This document shows, piece after piece, positions 7,060 to 9,313 of a stretch of DNA of 9,313 bases. Below the pieces are notes generated by a model that saw nothing but the letters and a program-made list of their open reading frames with translations, did no database searches and was not told the origin of the DNA. A program made the translations under genes and the position numbers. The stretch comes from Desulfobacterales bacterium C00003060 (lineage in GTDB: Bacteria; Desulfobacterota; Desulfobacteria; Desulfobacterales; C00003060), in assembly GCA_001751085.1 (NCBI GenBank), contig MAXP01000354.1:4458-13770 (forward strand), in the 5' to 3' direction. Positions within the stretch are counted from its first letter, which is position 1. Each line of letters begins with the position of its first letter.

Positions 7060-7880
7060 TCCTGTCGTTCCATCCCAGCGTCAAGGCAGACATCAATCTG
7101 CGGCTCACGATAAAGGGTCTCTTTTCGGACCAAGCGCTCAAGACAATCGCCTCAGCCCGGGCCATTGTGGTCACCCAAAGCATTAAAGCCCACCAATACG
7201 CATTCTGCCGCACCCATTGTTCCCGCCTCTTTCCGGATTATACCCACCGGTTCGGCTACGAGGGAAAATACGCAAACATCCTGCTCTTTAGAAAGTTTAA
7301 CGCCCCCCATCCGGAAACCACCCTTTATGAATCAGTAGAGGACTTCAAGAATCGGCATTTCAAAGGTCACGAACCGCTCATGCCGTTCCCCTTTGTGTTA
7401 AAGGGGGACCGAGGTGGCGGCGGTTGGGCCGTTTTCCTTATCAGAAATAGGCGTGACCTTGTGGCACGGCTTGAGATCCTGGCCGATGACTATCTCCATG
7501 CCACCAGGCGCTTTATTGCCCAAGCCTATATACATCACGGCGGAAGTGACCTGCGTGTGGTGGTCATCGGCAAGATAATAAAGGCCTACTGGCGATGTCA
7601 GCACAAGCATGGGGAGTTTCGTAATAATGTGGGCCGCGGTGCGGTGATCAACCACGATATTGACCCTGACTTGAAAAACGAGGGGATAAAGTGCGTGCAG
7701 GATTTCTGCTCACAGACAAACATCAACCTGGCTGCCTTTGACGTATTGTTTGACAGACGCCGGCCCGAGGCGCTTCTTTCAGAAATCAATTTTGTATTTG
7801 GTCGCAAGGGTGTAGGCGGTTCTCCGCGTTTCTATGAATTGCTGAACGAAGCCGTTCAACAATGGGCAAAGGAACTATGA
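7056..7880 (+). CDS. ATP-grasp ligase-like protein, second of a tandem pair
   Basis: This 274-residue protein is a paralogue of the preceding gene product. From LRVVVIG to the FDxLF motif the two align without gaps and 34 of 67 positions are identical by hand count. Shared landmarks are SFHP (4-7), CRTHC (C51, C55), FPDYTHRF (59-66), Lys116 in the ATP site, glycine-rich RGGGG (119-123), Asp229, Glu243 and Asn245 (SEINF), and FGRKGVGGS (248-256). The hinge reads AQAYI rather than LQEYI, so Ala replaces Glu there. I chose GTG 7056 over TTG 7029: GTG overlaps the upstream stop as GTGA, and the resulting MILSFHP matches the start of the paralogue. All core ATP-grasp residues seem kept, so both copies are probably active, perhaps on different substrates or as a heteromer. 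The true substrate is unknown. Confidence 0.9.
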   Translation: MILSFHPSVKADINLRLTIKGLFSDQALKTIASARAIVVTQSIKAHQYAFCRTHCSRLFPDYTHRFGYEGKYANILLFRKFNAPHPETTLYESVEDFKNRHFKGHEPLMPFPFVLKGDRGGGGWAVFLIRNRRDLVARLEILADDYLHATRRFIAQAYIHHGGSDLRVVVIGKIIKAYWRCQHKHGEFRNNVGRGAVINHDIDPDLKNEGIKCVQDFCSQTNINLAAFDVLFDRRRPEALLSEINFVFGRKGVGGSPRFYELLNEAVQQWAKEL

Positions 7881-8023
7881 AAAAAATGGGCATCCTTCAT
7901 GAGTCAGTTTACACTTTTTTCCGGCATTTTGGTTGCATTGAGGTTTCAGGTGTCAGTGTTCAGGTGTCAGGAAAGAGAAACGTAAAAACTGTGCTGTTTT
8001 CAAGGCGAATGCCGCAAACCTGA
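7877..8023 (+). CDS. Possible small ORF overlapping the second ATP-grasp gene (48 aa, doubtful)
   Basis: An ATG at 7877 overlaps the upstream stop as ATGA and is preceded by AAAGGA (7868-7873), only three bases away. The frame runs 48 codons, beginning MKKMGILHESVYTFF. From about codon 11 it passes through the inverted-repeat element, so residues such as VSGVSVQVSG come from the 7-bp repeats and not from a recognisable protein. It may be the remains of a third operon gene cut by the repeat, a small coupled peptide, or chance. Chance is the safest view. Confidence 0.2.
   Translation: MKKMGILHESVYTFFRHFGCIEVSGVSVQVSGKRNVKTVLFSRRMPQT
7944..7971 (+). repeat. Left array of 7-bp repeats (consensus close to TGTCAGG)
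   Basis: Four contiguous units are TTTCAGG, TGTCAGT, GTTCAGG and TGTCAGG. TCAG is constant in all four. The array is the left inner arm of the fold-back element. Confidence 0.7.
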
Positions 8024-8053
8024 CACCCGACACATGAAACCTGAACACTGAAA
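8019..8053 (-). repeat. Right array of 7-bp repeats, inverted relative to the left array
   Basis: Read on the plus strand, five contiguous units are CCTGACA, CCCGACA, CATGAAA, CCTGAAC and ACTGAAA. They are reverse-complement versions of the left array unit. The arm has five units against four on the left, so pairing is imperfect and needs bulges of whole units. Confidence 0.65.
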
Positions 8054-8145
8054 CCAGGCCTTCATTTCGAAAAAAGTGTAAACTACTTTTGCTCGATTTT
8101 GAAAGATGCCAAAAAATGCAACGAGTGCGGTTAGGAACAAAGCCC

Positions 8146-8706
8146 CTACGTTTCTTTGTAAACAGGCAAGAGATCCTCCGGCACCTCGCTCAGGTTTGGA
8201 TTTTGGCTGTCCTTCTTTGACAGGACCGGATTTTCTATCCGCCAATCAATACCAATTACCGGATCTGCCCAGAAAATCCCATACTCATCCCCGGGGGAAT
8301 AGAGATCGGTACATTTGTATATTACATCAGCGGTTTCGCTCAGGACGCAGAAGCCATGGGCAAAGCCCTCCGGCAAAAAAATCTGGCGCTTGTTTTCGGC
8401 AGAGAGAACGGCTCCCTCCCACTGTCCAAACGTAGGCGATCCGTGCCGTATGTCCACTGCAACGTCAAATACTTCTCCTGTAATTACATAAACCAATTTG
8501 GCCTGAGCATTCTTGAGTTGATAGTGAAGCCCGCGAAGCGTCCCTCGCTTGGAGTGGGAATGGTTGTCCTGCACAAACACACGGTCTATCCCTGCATTTC
8601 CATATTTAGCTTGATGGAAGGTTTCCATAAAAAATCCTCGATCATCTTTGAATACATCCGGATCAATCAGAAGAACACCAAAGAGGGACGTCTTAGTAAA
8701 TCTCAT
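8146..8706 (-). CDS. rfbC: dTDP-4-dehydrorhamnose 3,5-epimerase
   Basis: RfbC (RmlC) epimerises dTDP-4-keto-6-deoxy-D-glucose at C3 and C5, the third step in dTDP-L-rhamnose synthesis for surface polysaccharide. The 186-residue product has the cupin core and near-full agreement with the family. RGFFMETF is at 23-30, VQDNHSHS at 45-52, RGLHYQ at 58-63, DVAVDIR at 81-87 and PEGFAHGF at 112-119. By comparison with the Salmonella enzyme the catalytic dyad is His61 and Asp166, with Tyr130 as the acid. ATG 8706 is chosen over an upstream in-frame start at 8736 because it gives the usual length and has AAAGGA (8713-8718) six bases upstream. The start overlaps the end of rfbA by 14 bases, so the two are one operon and probably translationally coupled. 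No rfbD or rfbB follows downstream in this window. Confidence 0.97.
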   Translation of the reverse strand: MRFTKTSLFGVLLIDPDVFKDDRGFFMETFHQAKYGNAGIDRVFVQDNHSHSKRGTLRGLHYQLKNAQAKLVYVITGEVFDVAVDIRHGSPTFGQWEGAVLSAENKRQIFLPEGFAHGFCVLSETADVIYKCTDLYSPGDEYGIFWADPVIGIDWRIENPVLSKKDSQNPNLSEVPEDLLPVYKET

Positions 8707-9313
8707 CGTTATTCCTTTCAATCTCCCCTTCTTCAAGGATTTCCATCAAGTATCGGCCGTATTCGTTTTTCAGCATATCTTTGGCAAGGGCCCTGAGTTG
8801 CTCCCCGTCTATGTAGCCAAGACGGAAGGCGATTTCTTCAATACACGCAACCTTGAGTCCCTGTCGTTCCTGAATGGCCTGCACAAAATTTGCAGCCTGC
8901 TGGAGGGACTCATGCGTCCCTGTGTCAAGCCAGGCAAATCCCCGCCCCAAGAGCTCTACCCTGAGCCGGCCACGCCGCAGATACTCCAAATTGACGTCCG
9001 TAATCTCCAGCTCTCCACGGGCAGAGGGTTTAAGACCCTCTGCTATTTCTACGACGTCGTTGTCATAGAAATAGAGGCCTGGAACAGCATATTTTGACTT
9101 CGGCTTCTTCGGCTTTTCCTCGATCCCTATGACATTGCCCTGGTGATCAAATTCCACCACGCCGTAACGCTCGGGATCACGCACAAAGTATCCAAAGATG
9201 ATACCACCGCTTTCAAAGTCATTACACCTCCTGAGTATATTGGGAAGTCCATGGCCATGAAAAATGTTGTCACCAAGGATAAGCGCAACTTTATCACTGC
9301 CGATGAATTGTTT
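8693..9313 (-). CDS. rfbA: Glucose-1-phosphate thymidylyltransferase (5'-truncated by window edge)
   Basis: RfbA (RmlA) joins dTTP and glucose-1-phosphate to make dTDP-glucose, the first step of the dTDP-L-rhamnose pathway. The visible part is the C-terminal 206 codons; the frame is open to base 9313, so about the first 85-90 residues, including the N-terminal nucleotide-binding motif, lie outside. Visible family motifs, numbered from the first visible codon, are [10 protein letters not shown] (13-22, with the metal-binding Asp), IEEKP (62-66), GLYFYDN (77-83), GELEITDVN (97-105) and [10 protein letters not shown] (122-131). The C-terminal segment IAFRLGYI is also typical. It precedes rfbC and overlaps it by 14 bases. 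Internal GTG 9182-9184 is not a start, because conserved sequence continues upstream of it. Confidence 0.96.
   Translation of the reverse strand, partial: KQFIGSDKVALILGDNIFHGHGLPNILRRCNDFESGGIIFGYFVRDPERYGVVEFDHQGNVIGIEEKPKKPKSKYAVPGLYFYDNDVVEIAEGLKPSARGELEITDVNLEYLRRGRLRVELLGRGFAWLDTGTHESLQQAANFVQAIQERQGLKVACIEEIAFRLGYIDGEQLRALAKDMLKNEYGRYLMEILEEGEIERNNDEIY
8713..8718 (-). promoter_or_regulatory. Ribosome-binding site of rfbC
   Basis: AAAGGA on the minus strand lies six bases before ATG 8706, inside the end of rfbA. It decides the rfbC start in favour of 8706 over the longer frame from 8736. Confidence 0.7.

Larger units (their letters stand above)
7906..8084. repeat. Fold-back (MITE-like) element with 16-bp inverted ends
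   Basis: The 179-base element begins with AGTTTACACTTTTTTC (7906-7921) and ends with its perfect reverse complement (8069-8084). Inside lie two arrays of degenerate 7-bp units in opposite orientation (7944-7971 and 8019-8053), so GGTTTCAG (7942-7949) can pair with CTGAAACC (8048-8055) and TGTTCAGG (7957-7964) with CCTGAACA (8040-8047). A small inner stem AAAAC/GTTTT (7985-7989, 7996-8000) sits at the centre. No transposase is encoded and I see no flanking target duplication. It fills the gap between convergent genes, so it could also act as a two-way transcription barrier. Confidence 0.7.

Noticed and set aside
7985..8000. Central AAAAC/GTTTT stem as an intrinsic terminator
   Set aside because: The stem is only five AT-rich pairs and is not followed by a T-run, so termination there is not supported.
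7881..8145. CRISPR array
   Set aside because: The repeats are 7 bases, contiguous and inverted between arms, with no spacer structure and no cas genes.
8356..9097. Plus-strand open frames opposite rfbC and rfbA
   Set aside because: Both rml genes are unmistakable on the minus strand; the plus-strand frames overlap each other and resemble nothing.

Overview
The window looks like chromosomal DNA of a Gram-negative bacterium. The style of the RNase II-family protein, the heterodimeric ABC exporter and the tandem ATP-grasp genes suggests Desulfobacterota (Deltaproteobacteria). That assignment rests on protein character only; there is no rRNA here to confirm it.

Layout, left to right. (1) Positions 1-3062, minus strand: two adjacent ABC-exporter half-transporter genes. 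The upstream gene (1317-3062) is complete and has Asp in place of the catalytic Glu after Walker B. The downstream gene (1-1287) carries an extra domain between its first two membrane helices and runs off the left edge before its ATPase domain. Together they look like a BmrCD/TM287-288-type heterodimer. (2) Positions 3063-3163: a short divergent promoter region. (3) Positions 3164-7880, plus strand: an RNB-family exoribonuclease, then after a 169-base spacer the ribosome-assembly GTPase gene era, then two paralogous ATP-grasp ligase-like genes. The first ATP-grasp gene starts one base after the era stop codon. The second starts on a GTG that overlaps the stop of the first (GTGA). Translational coupling is therefore likely. 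(4) Positions 7881-8145: a convergent intergenic region filled by a nested fold-back element with perfect 16-bp inverted ends and inward-facing arrays of degenerate 7-bp repeats. (5) Positions 8146-9313, minus strand: the end of a dTDP-L-rhamnose operon, with rfbA (partial, running off the right edge) overlapping rfbC.

The most interesting part is the era-linked pair of ATP-grasp proteins. Both keep apparent ATP- and metal-binding residues, share an N-terminal SFHP motif and a CxxxC motif, and have no assigned substrate. Their coupling to an RNA-binding ribosome-assembly GTPase, with an exoribonuclease upstream, allows the inference that they modify a ribosome-linked protein or make a small peptide-like product. 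The sequence does not prove either. The repeat element after the pair, the 8-bp degenerate tandem repeat before era and a possible small coupled ORF are the other points worth checking.
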